Shown: in pieces, positions 35,677 through 45,866 of the stretch
Numbering within the stretch: position 1 is the first letter of the stretch
Layout of the letters: every line of letters starts with the position of its first letter
Notes under the pieces: generated by a model
The model's database searches: none
What the model saw: only the letters and a program-made list of their open reading frames with translations
Told to the model about the DNA's origin: nothing
Assembly (NCBI GenBank): GCA_013368325.1
Contig: JAACJK010000057.1
Location: 1,116,001 to 1,180,000 of the forward strand
Origin: Ephemerocybe angulata
Lineage: Eukaryota > Basidiomycota > Agaricomycetes > Agaricales > Psathyrellaceae
DNA length: 64,000 nucleotides
Reading direction: 5' to 3'
Made by a program: the position numbers and the translations under genes

Positions 35677-36997
35677 ATGAGCGCCATGGACACTGACGAA
35701 GTCTCAGTAGTTTTGCCCGCCTCCTCCACGACATCTGGATTGTCTCTCTCCTTGTACGCCCCTTCTCAGAAAGCTCGCGCTCGTCGAACCTGACTCCGTG
35801 CAGACATCCTCTCCCAATTCTCAACATTTCTGAACACTTGACACGCCTGAAGTTGCAGAAGAACGACCCCAGTCCTTTCGGTATGAATCCTGTGTTTTCT
35901 GACTTGGCGTTGTACTCACCGACTGCTCCGATCCAGTCCTCGGTGCTCTGCTTGGAACCCAAAATGGACGGGAAGTGGAAATCGTGAACACATTTGAGCT
36001 TGCAACAGAGGGCGATGAGGACACCGTAGATCATGGCTTCCTCGTTTCTAGACGAGACCAGTGTGCGTCTAAACTGCAGAGGCTTCATCGATCCAACCAC
36101 TGTGCTCATTCACACCATGATCAGATAAACAAGTCTTTCCCTCACTAGAATTCATTGGCTGGTACACTGTAGCGCCCAAGCCTACATCGCGGCACATAGC
36201 TCTCCACGAACAAGTGCGCTATTCCTATATCTATCTTCACGTATTCAGCTGACTCCTTAACCCAAGTTCACTGGTTACTGTTCGACGCCACTTCTCCTCG
36301 TCCTTCAACCGCCATATGCAGCTGTAGGCGCCGACATCAATGGCCAAAGCCTCCCTTTCAAAGCCTACGAGCCCACAGTAGAGATCAAAGACAGGGCATC
36401 GCGATCTGTCTTTGTCGAAGCCCCCTACAACATCGAGACCGGTGAAGCAGAGCGTATCGCTGTGGATTGGACGGCTAGGGGTGGTGGAAGCGGGACAAGC
36501 TGTACGTTAATTCATGCTTCAGATCATCTCCTCTGCTGAGACCAACTCTTCCTGAATGTCAGTGGAATCCCATCTTCAGACACAGCGATCTGCAGTGGCG
36601 ATGCTTCACGAACGAATCCTCCTCTTGGTAAAATATGTCGTGGACGTGGTAGCGGGGACTACGAAGAAGGATCATGACGTATTGCGTTCCCTCGCGGCGC
36701 TCGTTGCATCCCTCCCCGCCTCTGAGAACAAAGCATTCCGAGAAGAATTCAATACAGTACGTATTTGAAGAGTCATACTCCACCGCAGCTTGCTGACCTA
36801 CATTGCAGGAATACGAGGATGTCCAACTCACGGCCTTCCTCTCTAGTCTCACAAAATCGACGAACATCCTCAATGACCTTGTCGATAAGCATCTTGTTCT
36901 GACCGCAGACCGCGGCGAACGTGGAGGAGGAGCTCGCCGAAGGATGGGAGGCAGGCAGGGCGGGATGCCAGACTGGAGTGATCGCCTGCATGGGTAA
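35677..36997 (+). CDS. CSN6: COP9 signalosome complex subunit 6 (MPN domain)
   Basis: Seven exons encode about 300 residues. Exon 1 starts MSAMDTDEVSVVLPASSTTS, and the MPN domain begins at once: 'LSLHPLPILNISEHLTRLKL', 'FVLGALLGTQNGREVEIVNT', 'DQYKQVFPSLEFIGWYTVAP' and 'GYCSTPLLLVLQPP'. The domain lacks the JAMM zinc motif (no His-x-His of the CSN5 type), as expected for the non-catalytic partner CSN6. The C-terminal helices (LESHLQTQRSAVAMLHERIL, LLVKYVVDVVAG) fit its assembly region. CSN removes NEDD8 from cullins and so controls the SCF ligases that F-box proteins join. The end is Gly/Arg-rich (ERGGGARRRMGGRQGG). tRNA-Thr lies in its promoter region. Confidence 0.93.
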
Positions 36998-37400
36998 ATA
37001 CGTTAGGCGCCCATGGGCGTGTTGTGGTAGAGTAAGCTTTTCTCTCCATCGACCTCCTCTATTACCTTGTACATTTTACTTACTTTCTGTGTGTCATATA
37101 TCCATCCATGTCAATCGAATTGGCGAACCAGTCGTCAGTGTATTCTCTACGGAAATAATCAGTGGCTTGAGGAGGAGGATGCAGTTGCGATAGGTACTAT
37201 ATACAATGCTTGCACGGAGGAAAGGATAACAGTAAGGAAGGGGAATGTGAGCAAATGCCAGGTCAATCGGTCAGAGCAGTATAAATAAGAGATATTAGCT
37301 GCTGAAGAATGCAGTACTAGATCGTTTGGTGGTACATGGTCGTTGCATGGTCGTTGCATTGTCGTCACAGTCATGGTGTCGAATTGACGAAAAGGGGGTT
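36998..37400. other. Intergenic region between convergent genes
   Basis: 403 bp between the stops of CSN6 (plus) and the FRAY-like kinase (minus). It holds the two 3' UTRs; nothing else was seen. Confidence 0.5.
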
Positions 37401-39809
37401 TCAAGGAGTGATTATTTGGCTGGAGGCGACTGTCAGCACAGGGCCGCAGTTTGAAGCTCAGCACACTCACCCAAGTTTGTCGATTTCCCAGTGGCCTTTC
37501 CGATGGTACCTCTACTGGCGCTGGCGAGTAGTCCGCCTAGTTTGCTCTTCTCCGGCATTATGTCGCTTTGTTTAACGCTCGAGGAAGAAGAGGAAGGTTT
37601 TAGGTTACTTCGGATCTTCTTCCACAGACCATTCGGCTTGTCCCGTTTACGCGAATCGTACTCGCTGGACGCAGATTGAATTTTCGTCAAAGGGCTCGAA
37701 GGTGCAACGGGAAGAGCTGAAGAGGTCGGCGTCGGCATGAACTTCTCCCGCGAGACTACCGTCGCGTGAGGAAGACTGCGCGAGATGTGATGTTGAGAAT
37801 TGGGTGAGGTGGGCGACCCCGTGCTTCCTTCAGCTTTCGCACTTCCCTTGATCCTTACTGCGATTGGCGATGAGCCGATATATGACGAGGGTGCAGTCGA
37901 TGTACCGCCGTCTGGCGATTCACTCGTCGATGGGGTAAGAGAACGCGAGATGAGTGATCCGGCCGTGGACGACACTTGAGCAGACTCGTTATCTCCCTCC
38001 TCTTCCTCCAGGTCCTCCTCTTCGGTGTCATAGTCAAACTCCGAATGGTCTGTGGGTTCCGCGAAGGTATGTACCATCTTCACGGTCGAAGGTGTCAGTT
38101 CACTCTCCATTTGAAAGACAGCATCATTGGGGAGTTCTGCCAGCTCTTCCGCCGTTACGAACTCTTCAAGCGCTTGACGCCGCAACGTACTGGTGGCGGG
38201 AGAGTTAATAGTAGTCGCAAAGTCCCATGAATCGATGGAATTTGCAGACGTCGGCGACGCTATGCGTCTGCGCTCCTGCCTTTGGACAAGGGGCGGCAAG
38301 TCTTCTGCATATGGATTACGGCGTTAGAGAAGCGGGTTCTGACATTTACGGGAAAATGGGATGACTGACTGAGAATTGCATTAACGAGATAAGATTTCTT
38401 CTTTGCTGATCGGAAAAAGGGCGTCTGAAGGAGCTGTTCGGCGGTGGGCCTTTCATGAGAAAGTAAGTTGCCGTGAAGCTTGCGCGTCCTTCCAAGAGGA
38501 GCATTCGGGGACACTACATACCGTTTGGAAGGGTCCTTGACTAAGCAGCTATCCACCATATCTTTGAACGCCCGTGTATACTTGTATGTACCGCCTTGGC
38601 GGTTCAAAGTCGGCGGCTCCTCCTGAAGACTGAAGGAAATGAAATTGGTCAGCCAAACTTGTATTCGTCCGATAATACTGGAAAAAGCATACGTTCGAAG
38701 GAGTACCTTTTGTGGTGACTCCCTAAACCGGGGAGGGTGACCTTGACTAAGTTCAAGGGCCGTGATGGCGAAGCTCCAGATATCAGCCGATGCATCGTAC
38801 TGCTTGCCTTGAATAAGCTCTGGAGCCATCCAACAAGGCTTTGGGTAGAAAGTTAATGGGATTAGATATCTTCACATGTCGAGAAAGAAGTTTGAGCTTA
38901 CAGTTCCTACAAATGACTTCCGCTTTCCGATTGGGCGCTGGGTTTGTGGGTCTGACAGTCTGGGTGCACTACCCCCGGCGGTCACGGATGCTACCACTCG
39001 TGGCTGGGCAAGGGCAGCCGTTGCTGTTATCTTGGAGGATTTGCTCGTAGATGAAGTGGTGGAGTGGTGGTAGCGAGGGTCTTCCGATAGGTCCGCAGCT
39101 ACGCCCAAGTCTCCTAGTAGGACAGTACCGTCGTCGTCGATGAGAAGGTTAGCGGCCTTGATATCTCGGTGGATGAACCCGTTGACATGTAGATAACTGC
39201 AACCCAAGTAAGTCTTCGCTCAAGATATAGGAGGGTGACGGACGCACTTGAGACCTTTGAGGGACTGTCGCAGTATACATTTGACTACTTCTTCCTCCAT
39301 GCCACCAGGCCAACCATATCGCATAACGTCGGCGGCACTACCCTTGTTCATCAACCGAAGGGCGATGAATAGTTTGTGGCCGTCCATCCAGGAGCCACGA
39401 ACTCGCAGAACGTTTGGATGCTTCGAGAGGGACATCAGAGTTGTCTCTCTCTGTAGTAGCTGCAGGGACCGCGGGGGTAGAGAGTCGAGGTCAAGAACCT
39501 TGAGCGCACAAGGTATAGTTTTGGCATTGGGGTCGTCCACGGGCTTCCACTTGGCTGCATATACGATTGAAGAGGCTCCGAACCCTATGGGTTCTCCTAT
39601 AGTGTAGTCTGAGGCACGGTCGCTGTAGCATGTTGAGCATACGTGTACACTTAGCAACAGTTATAGTAAACGTACCTGAAGAGCTGCCATTCGTCCTTCA
39701 CCGCGCCAATGAATACACTTGAACTGCTGTTCATATCTAGGTCGTTGTCTGGGTCCTCTAGGGGCATGGTCCCGGGAGAGGCTGATATAGCAGCGCTCGA
39801 TGCCGACAT
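37401..39809 (-). CDS. Ste20-family protein kinase, FRAY/OSR1-like
   Basis: Exon 1 starts [20 protein letters not shown]. The kinase domain has the glycine loop '[14 protein letters not shown]', the ATP-anchoring Lys in '[10 protein letters not shown]', the catalytic loop '[13 protein letters not shown]' and a magnesium motif written D-L-G ('[11 protein letters not shown]'). The activation segment 'RKSFVGTPCWMAPE' is that of SPAK/OSR1 (GCK-VI) kinases. An insertion of about 50 Ser/Thr/Ala-rich residues separates D-L-G from the T-loop. After the kinase comes a long disordered tail with an acidic stretch ([14 protein letters not shown]) and Ser/Pro-rich parts. I place the end after a last GTGAGT intron ('VASSQIITP', stop at 37401); unspliced it would end at 37433. 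Animal relatives control ion cotransporters downstream of WNK kinases; the fungal role is less clear. Confidence 0.88.
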
Positions 39810-41190
39810 TTTGAAGGATAATCCCAATGGTTAAAGCAATCGGGTGGACAATCGGGGACGGTCCAGTTATGTGCTGATTGGGGATACAATACTGATATTC
39901 AGACGTAACCCCACTGATGTCCGTCAAGACCGTCGGTCCAGCCGTTCCACAGTTTTCAGAGCAGTTTAAAGTTGAATAGTTTGAAGGGATAAAGGAGCGG
40001 TGGGGTGAGGGCAGGAACGAGGGTGGGTGTTCATATTGGGTTCTGGCTGGTCCGAAAACGGGAGCCACATAATGACGCTTGCCATTCTGGTTGCTATTGA
40101 CAGTTGCCTTTTGGGGAACACAGTTCCGATGTTCGCACACTGCGCAGGTACTGAAGGCCGCCGCCACTGCCGCGGTCAAAGCACCTCCAGGTTCAGCGCT
40201 CATGGCTTCAAGGACAATGTCACGAATGGTACAGCGGTGAGGCCATGAGGGTAGCAATATGACCCTACCCGGGCATTGAGAATATGAACGCTTCAAGGCC
40301 CGTTGGGCATCAGGCGGTATTCAGCCTGAAATACATGCGGTACAAACCATCTCTTATCTATATCCCATACTCATAAGCCACTTCCCCCTTTTAAACGGCC
40401 AGCACCACGTCTGTACATGGGTATAATACTGCTTTGAAGGTGGATGAAGAGAAATCCAGTTGGCAACTGAGCGGTAGGGATTACAAAGTAATACAAACCG
40501 GCCCAGGGTGCGCATACCTGATACATTTTGAAATTCGCAATCTCGGGTTGTGATATCACAAAGCTTGGCTCCCGATACCAATCCGATACCCCGCTCTTGG
40601 AGCATAATTCCCCAAGTAAGGATGCGTGGCCCTAAGTACCGACGGATGTGGCGACTGTCCATGTCACAGGAGGGAGTCAATTAAAAATTTGACAGGAGAT
40701 CCAGAATGAGTTGAGAAGTCGACGTCGACTCGACGAGGACAGACACATAACATTTCGTTCGTAATGAAAGGGGAGGCCTGACAGTCATCGTCAACAACAA
40801 AGGGGGTCGTCAGCGCCACCACACAGAAGACGTCTAAGGTTGAAGAGGGCAATAGCTACTTAATGGCGGTTAACTTAATGGAGCATTCATAACCAGGTAC
40901 TTAAAGAAGGTAAGGTATATATGATACTGGGGATAATAGCATGTCATGATCATTTTGAAGCCTCGTAGAAAGGGAGCAAAGCAGAACGTAACAAAGGCAG
41001 AGGTCGAAAAAACCACATGATGTATCCGGGAGGGTAAAGGTGAACAGAAGAGAAGGCATTCCGAAATATGAGGAATAAAGCTACTTGGTCAGTAGCATGC
41101 AGTGCTTGGAAGCAAGGATCGGATCGACCGGCCGTATGGACTGAGTATGAATGGTAAGGACGAATCCAATGTTGTAACTCCACTCTTGTT
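39810..41190. other. Intergenic region, no gene seen
   Basis: 1.4 kb between the kinase start and the stop of the CBS/PB1 gene, both minus strand. It should hold the kinase promoter and the CBS/PB1 3' UTR. Minus-strand frames (39661-40296, 40354-40680) lack domains and partly overlap the kinase, so they are not called. Confidence 0.45.
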
Positions 41191-43708
41191 CTAGTAGTGG
41201 GACGAAGAGGTCAACTTCGAAACCGTGAAGACACCAATGATAACCGCAGCCAGAACACCAATGCTTGCGGGGAGGAGTAAATCCTTGGGAATACCCATGA
41301 TTTCCTCTGGTCCGTGATGGACAGGGTGATGTGGCTGAGGGGTAGGAGTAGGGATTTCGAGTGGGGTGCCAACAACTGCAGGGGTAACTGCGGCCTCCGC
41401 TTCAGCCTTCTCGACCTCGATGACCTGCTGTTGAGCCGCGGCGCTGACCTCGTGAGCCTTGGCCTCACTCTTGTCGGCGCCAGCCTCGGCCCAACCCTTT
41501 CCGCCCTGGAGGATCAGTACGACGCGGTCTGTCTTGCCGGCCCGGGCGATCTTCACGGCGTCGGTAACATCATCGTCCGAAGTCATCAAAACACTGTCGC
41601 CATCCGCGTCGGTGTACGAGAGGTGGAAGTCGTTGGGGTCGGGGTGCTCCTGACCCTCAGAGCTCGACTTGAACTCTGTGAAGAAGGGGTCAATGGCGAG
41701 CTTGCCAGCAACAATTTCACGAAGGTGTTCGATATCGTCGTGGCGAGACTGGAACCGATGGGTGCGACCACTTGGGGTGCGGAACTTGAAGACATAGGTT
41801 CCATCGTCCACGGGCACAGGCACGCTACCTGTCGGGAGATTGAATCCTTTCTTCTTCGAGTACGCCTCGAGAACAGATCCGTTGTCGTCGTCAATTACGG
41901 AGGCTGAATCGCTGGGGAAGACCTCAGAGCCAGGAGACCTCTGAAGGTTCAAGCCAGTGGGCGATCCAATAGGGAACGAGGAGCCCTGGGTTCCAGCATA
42001 GGAGCCAGAGACGACTGAGTCGTTATCATCGTGTCCGATGGAGTCGAAGAAACGACCCCACATCGGGCCACCTTCATTGTTGTCGCTGGTGGAGTTTTCA
42101 GCGGCCATCGCGTTCATCTAGGTACATTGAGTCGATGCCACACTTGAAACTCCAAGTCGCTCACCTGTTCGAGTGTGGCATAAGTCAACTTCAAAACGTC
42201 AACGATTGCCACCAACTTCCCGTCATCTTCGACGACAGGAAGGTTAAGGTAATGACCGTCTGACGAAGAGATTCAGTACACGTCAAGAAAGAGGGTTTAA
42301 AACGCACTGTGCATCTTCTTCAACGCATCGTGGACTGTCATGGTGGGAGGGGCGGTGTCGGGGTGAGGGGTCATAACTCGAACGACGCTGCAGCGCCCAG
42401 CGTCCAGTCCGGCGGCGATAACACGAAGAACGACATCTTTGCTGGTGAAGATACCCGCGATTCTGGGCTGAGTTCCCAGAGGCGCGGAGGCACCGGGGCT
42501 TTCCATGACACAGACAGCAGTCGTTCGCTTCTCCTTCATGAGTTTAGCGGCTTCCCTGACGGTCGTCTTGGGTCCAACAGTGGCGGGCTGAGTGCGAGAA
42601 TCCATGATGGTGGTCAAATCTGGCAGAGCGGTCTTTTCTCGCAACTTCTCGGCCCAAGCAAGCATAGCAGCAGCTTGGGGGTTGGCGCCAACGCCACCGA
42701 GCTCAGATTGGACACCAGCCATGGCGCTGAACAGTTGCTCGGAGGCAGCAGAGCTACGCTCGACCTTGCCGAGGGCTTCGTGGAAGACCTTGGTGATATC
42801 AAGAAGGCCGACAACGTTTCCGTCTTCGTTACAGACAGGCTATCGGCAATGAGTTTCGTGTGGGTCTTTCATTGAAGGGGGTCTTACCAAGTGTCGGAAA
42901 TGGCGCGAAACCATGAGTTGGAGGGCTTCCGTCGCACTTGTCGTATCTCTCGTCACCATTGGGTTGCGAGTCATTATCTGACTGACGGGAGTGGTGTGAG
43001 GGTCAAGTCCCTCGGAGGTCACCTAATCATTTAGAGGTGAGTCAACGCAGAATATCGAGGTATCGTATGAGTACGCACTCGGTATGCCAAATCCTTCGCT
43101 GTGAAGATTCCGCTGAGGCCTTCCTCATCGTCAACGACCAGCACACAATCGGTTCGCTTGGCTGCGCAGAGCTGACTGGCTTCGGCAACGGTAATGCTCT
43201 CTGGCACTGTGAGCGCGGGACTCGGCTTCAATGCAGCGACGGTTCCCTTGGCTGGGGCCGGTTTCCCTCCTCGTCGGTTGCGGCTAGGGGCCAACTGGTG
43301 GGTCGTTGAGATGGTACGCTTCCGGGAAAGCTCGGACTCGATCTTCTTCCTGATAGCCTGTGCGAATGCGCCAAATATGCCAATGAATTGTGAAGTGTAA
43401 GGATGTCAGAGGACATAGGGACACGCGGGAGTACGGTCAGCCCAGGCCTACACCAATGATTTTGAACACCATACCTCGTCACGCTTACTCTGCTTTTTGC
43501 GTGGGTCCGACATATGGCTAAATCCCGAAACAGTGCTCATATTAGTTGAGGAAGCGGTTCCTTGTCGCTTCGGATTGTAACCAGGGAGGGGGCTGGAGGA
43601 GCGTTCAACGGTTGAACTGGTTGGGAACGAGACGGCGGGACTGTGGTAAGGAGTCGGCGAAGTTGTCTGACGGTGAGTGGAGGAGGATGGAACGGGTATC
43701 CTGGACAT
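41191..43708 (-). CDS. CBS-domain and PB1-domain protein with C-terminal membrane anchor (Mug70-like)
   Basis: The Ser/Pro-rich start (MSRIPVPSSSTHRQTTSP) runs into 'RKKQSKRDEAIRKKIESELS'. Four CBS motifs follow in two pairs: 'ADASQ'-type block 'VAEASQLCAAKRTDCVLVVD', 'TPVSQIMTRNPMVTRDTTSA', 'VGPKTTVREAAKLMKEKRTT' and 'VVRVMTPHPDTAPPTMTVHD'. A PB1 domain is seen at 'YVFKFRTPSGRTHRFQSRHD' and 'LSYTDADGDSVLMTSDDDV'. A hydrophobic C-terminal segment (LLLPASIGVLAAVIIGVFTV) looks like a tail anchor. The architecture matches fission-yeast Mug70 and its fungal relatives. CBS pairs usually sense adenosine nucleotides; the partner of the PB1 domain is unknown. The start is taken at 43708; the frame stays open to 43954, only 29 bp from the divergent F-box gene. 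Confidence 0.88.
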
Positions 43709-43983
43709 GAAAGGTGGACGCGAACTCGTCGTCTGTTCACCGCTGACGCGAAAACTCGGGAAACTCTGTGCAGCTGTATTTGTCCGTATTTGGGCTCGGA
43801 GGTGCTTTATGGGCTCACTCCCTCGGCTGTCTGACCTTCGTTTCACTCCTTCCTTTACCCTCTCATTGCAGGTCTCACCTTGAGATAATATTTCCAAGGA
43901 AAAATAGAGGTGTGCGCTCCCATTGAAATGTTTAATGAGGCTTCCAATGCTCACATTGCCGCCGGACTAGTTCCCTAACAGCG

Positions 43984-45564
43984 ATGCTTTCTCAGTCACC
44001 GCTCGAGATTCGAGAGCGCGAAATCAAGACCGAATTCCTTTCGCGCATGGGGCGCGAACTTGGCGAGCGCAGGGTCGCCCTCGCAAAACAGCTAGAAGAT
44101 ATTGATTACTCCCTATCGCGTCTTTGGACGGAGTATGGCGAGATGCATAACACTGGTGTCTATCTCAACCGCATCCCAACCGAAATTCTCTGTCATATCT
44201 TCTCGTTTTGCTTGAGCTCTCCCAAGCTTGCAGGGGATGGCTACTATGTCTACGAGGAGGAACGCCCCAGCACCGAGGTTGCTCTCAGCCATGTCTGTCA
44301 CCACTGGCGCGAGGTCGCAATCAACGACCCGTCCCTCTGGCGTTCATTCCGCTACAAAACCCCTCGGTGGAAACGCGACCCTCTTAACCGATTCGGCACC
44401 TATCTCGACAGGTCATCCCCAACCTCCATCGACCTCTTCATTCATTTTAATTTCTCCTCGCATGAGGACATGACCCTCCTGAGCGCAGCCGCTCTACAGG
44501 TTCACCGCTGGCGACGTGTAACGATTATATCGGAGGATAACAAGTTTAACTGGTCCCACTTCCAGCTAGCTCTCAAGGACAAGGAAGCACCTGCCCTTGA
44601 GTACTTCTCCTTCCGACCGAGCCTTTTCGTCTCCGCCCACACAAACAGCGGACACATCCTGCCAGTCGCGCATTTAGAACCCAAAATATTCACCTCCGGC
44701 GCCCCAAAGCTGGCACATATTCACCTCGACTCGACAGTCCCTTATTTCTTCCTCCCACCTCTTACGAACGTAACGACGTTCAGTCTAGACGCCAAATATA
44801 TCGGCCCCTCGTCCATTACATGGCGAGCCTTCCTGGACATCCTGGCTCTTCCCAGCATCACCAGCCTTTCTATAGGTGGAGAGGTTCTGCTGGTACCGAC
44901 AGAAGAGCACCTTAATCAACCCATAGAAGCGAATACCCTTCAGCATCTCAGGTGGTCTGGAGATCCAGACAGCCTCGATCACTTCCTCTCCTACCTGTCC
45001 GCTCCCAATCTCCAAAGCCTTGTACTCTGCCGCATCCATCTTCCCCCAAGGCCCACCAACAACGAGGCTTCGATATCACTCCCTTCCCTCCGCTCCCTCT
45101 ACATTATAGAGTGCGTGAATCTCAATGCGCACTACATCCAATTCCTCGCTTCTGGATGCCCGAACCTCGCGCACCTGTCTATGTCCTACTACCGCCCCGA
45201 AAGCCATCTCCTCGGGTATCTTAATAAGGAGATTGAGGATGGGCGGCAACACTGGATGAACCTCGAGAAGACCACTGTTTACGTGGACGGTGCAGACACC
45301 GTCTGTCCCTACCTTGACTTCGTGCTTCCTCGTACTAGGGATGGGCGAGCCTTTACTCTGTCCGTCAGCAGTCGTCTTCACAGGGCCTGGAATAAGCAGC
45401 TTCCAGATGATTTCAAGCAGTTGAAAGAGGTTTGTGATGTACTCCCTTGGACCTGTGTATCGGATATATTACCCGCGCAGTGGCCTCCAGGAGGCACCCT
45501 TGCCGTCCTCCAGCACGATCGCTCCAGCCAATTCAACTTTGCTGTGGATTGGAACGAATTTTAG
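43984..45564 (+). CDS. F-box/LRR-like protein, single exon
   Basis: 526 residues, no intron. An N-terminal coiled coil (RRVALAKQLEDIDYSLSRLW) leads into 'IPTEILCHIFSFCLSS' and 'VALSHVCHHWREVAINDPSL', the F-box-like pair typical of Agaricomycetes. Leucine-rich strands follow ('TLQHLRWSGDPDSLDHFLSY', 'SLPSLRSLYIIECVNL', 'CPNLAHLSMSYYRP'). It ends 'SSQFNFAVDWNEF', without the C-terminal Cys-Asn/Trp-Asp module or acidic tail of the 45.9, 55, 57 and 59 kb genes, so it belongs to another subgroup. It is a predicted SCF substrate adaptor with unknown target. It is divergent from the CBS/PB1 gene and convergent with the next F-box gene (302 bp). Confidence 0.8.
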   Translation: MLSQSPLEIREREIKTEFLSRMGRELGERRVALAKQLEDIDYSLSRLWTEYGEMHNTGVYLNRIPTEILCHIFSFCLSSPKLAGDGYYVYEEERPSTEVALSHVCHHWREVAINDPSLWRSFRYKTPRWKRDPLNRFGTYLDRSSPTSIDLFIHFNFSSHEDMTLLSAAALQVHRWRRVTIISEDNKFNWSHFQLALKDKEAPALEYFSFRPSLFVSAHTNSGHILPVAHLEPKIFTSGAPKLAHIHLDSTVPYFFLPPLTNVTTFSLDAKYIGPSSITWRAFLDILALPSITSLSIGGEVLLVPTEEHLNQPIEANTLQHLRWSGDPDSLDHFLSYLSAPNLQSLVLCRIHLPPRPTNNEASISLPSLRSLYIIECVNLNAHYIQFLASGCPNLAHLSMSYYRPESHLLGYLNKEIEDGRQHWMNLEKTTVYVDGADTVCPYLDFVLPRTRDGRAFTLSVSSRLHRAWNKQLPDDFKQLKEVCDVLPWTCVSDILPAQWPPGGTLAVLQHDRSSQFNFAVDWNEF

Positions 45565-45866
45565 TATCACAGAACCCTTCTCTTACACTGAATTACTTGG
45601 TAATAGATATAGAGCTCTATCCTACTCGAACCCTGTAGTTACAATAATGTATTTATTTTATATTTATCCTCACCCTTCCTCTGAGATCTGATTCCCGTCA
45701 ATAGATAAGTCCCCCAAAGCCATCGCTTGCCCTCGGGCAAGTCTCTTGAAACCATTGTTCGTCGCTTCCCGAGTTTTATACACTCCATGATCCGCAGGTT
45801 TTGGATTTGATAGCCCAGAGGACGGCGTTCGATAGCGTGGTGAAGGATGGATAATCGAACAGAAAA
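45565..45866. other. Intergenic region between convergent F-box genes
   Basis: 302 bp between two F-box stops, AT-rich near 45650-45665. It contains only 3' UTR-like sequence. Confidence 0.5.

Noticed and set aside
35588..36109. 173-codon minus-strand frame near tRNA-Thr
   Set aside because: Antisense to the CSN6 MPN-domain exons, which are unmistakable on the plus strand.
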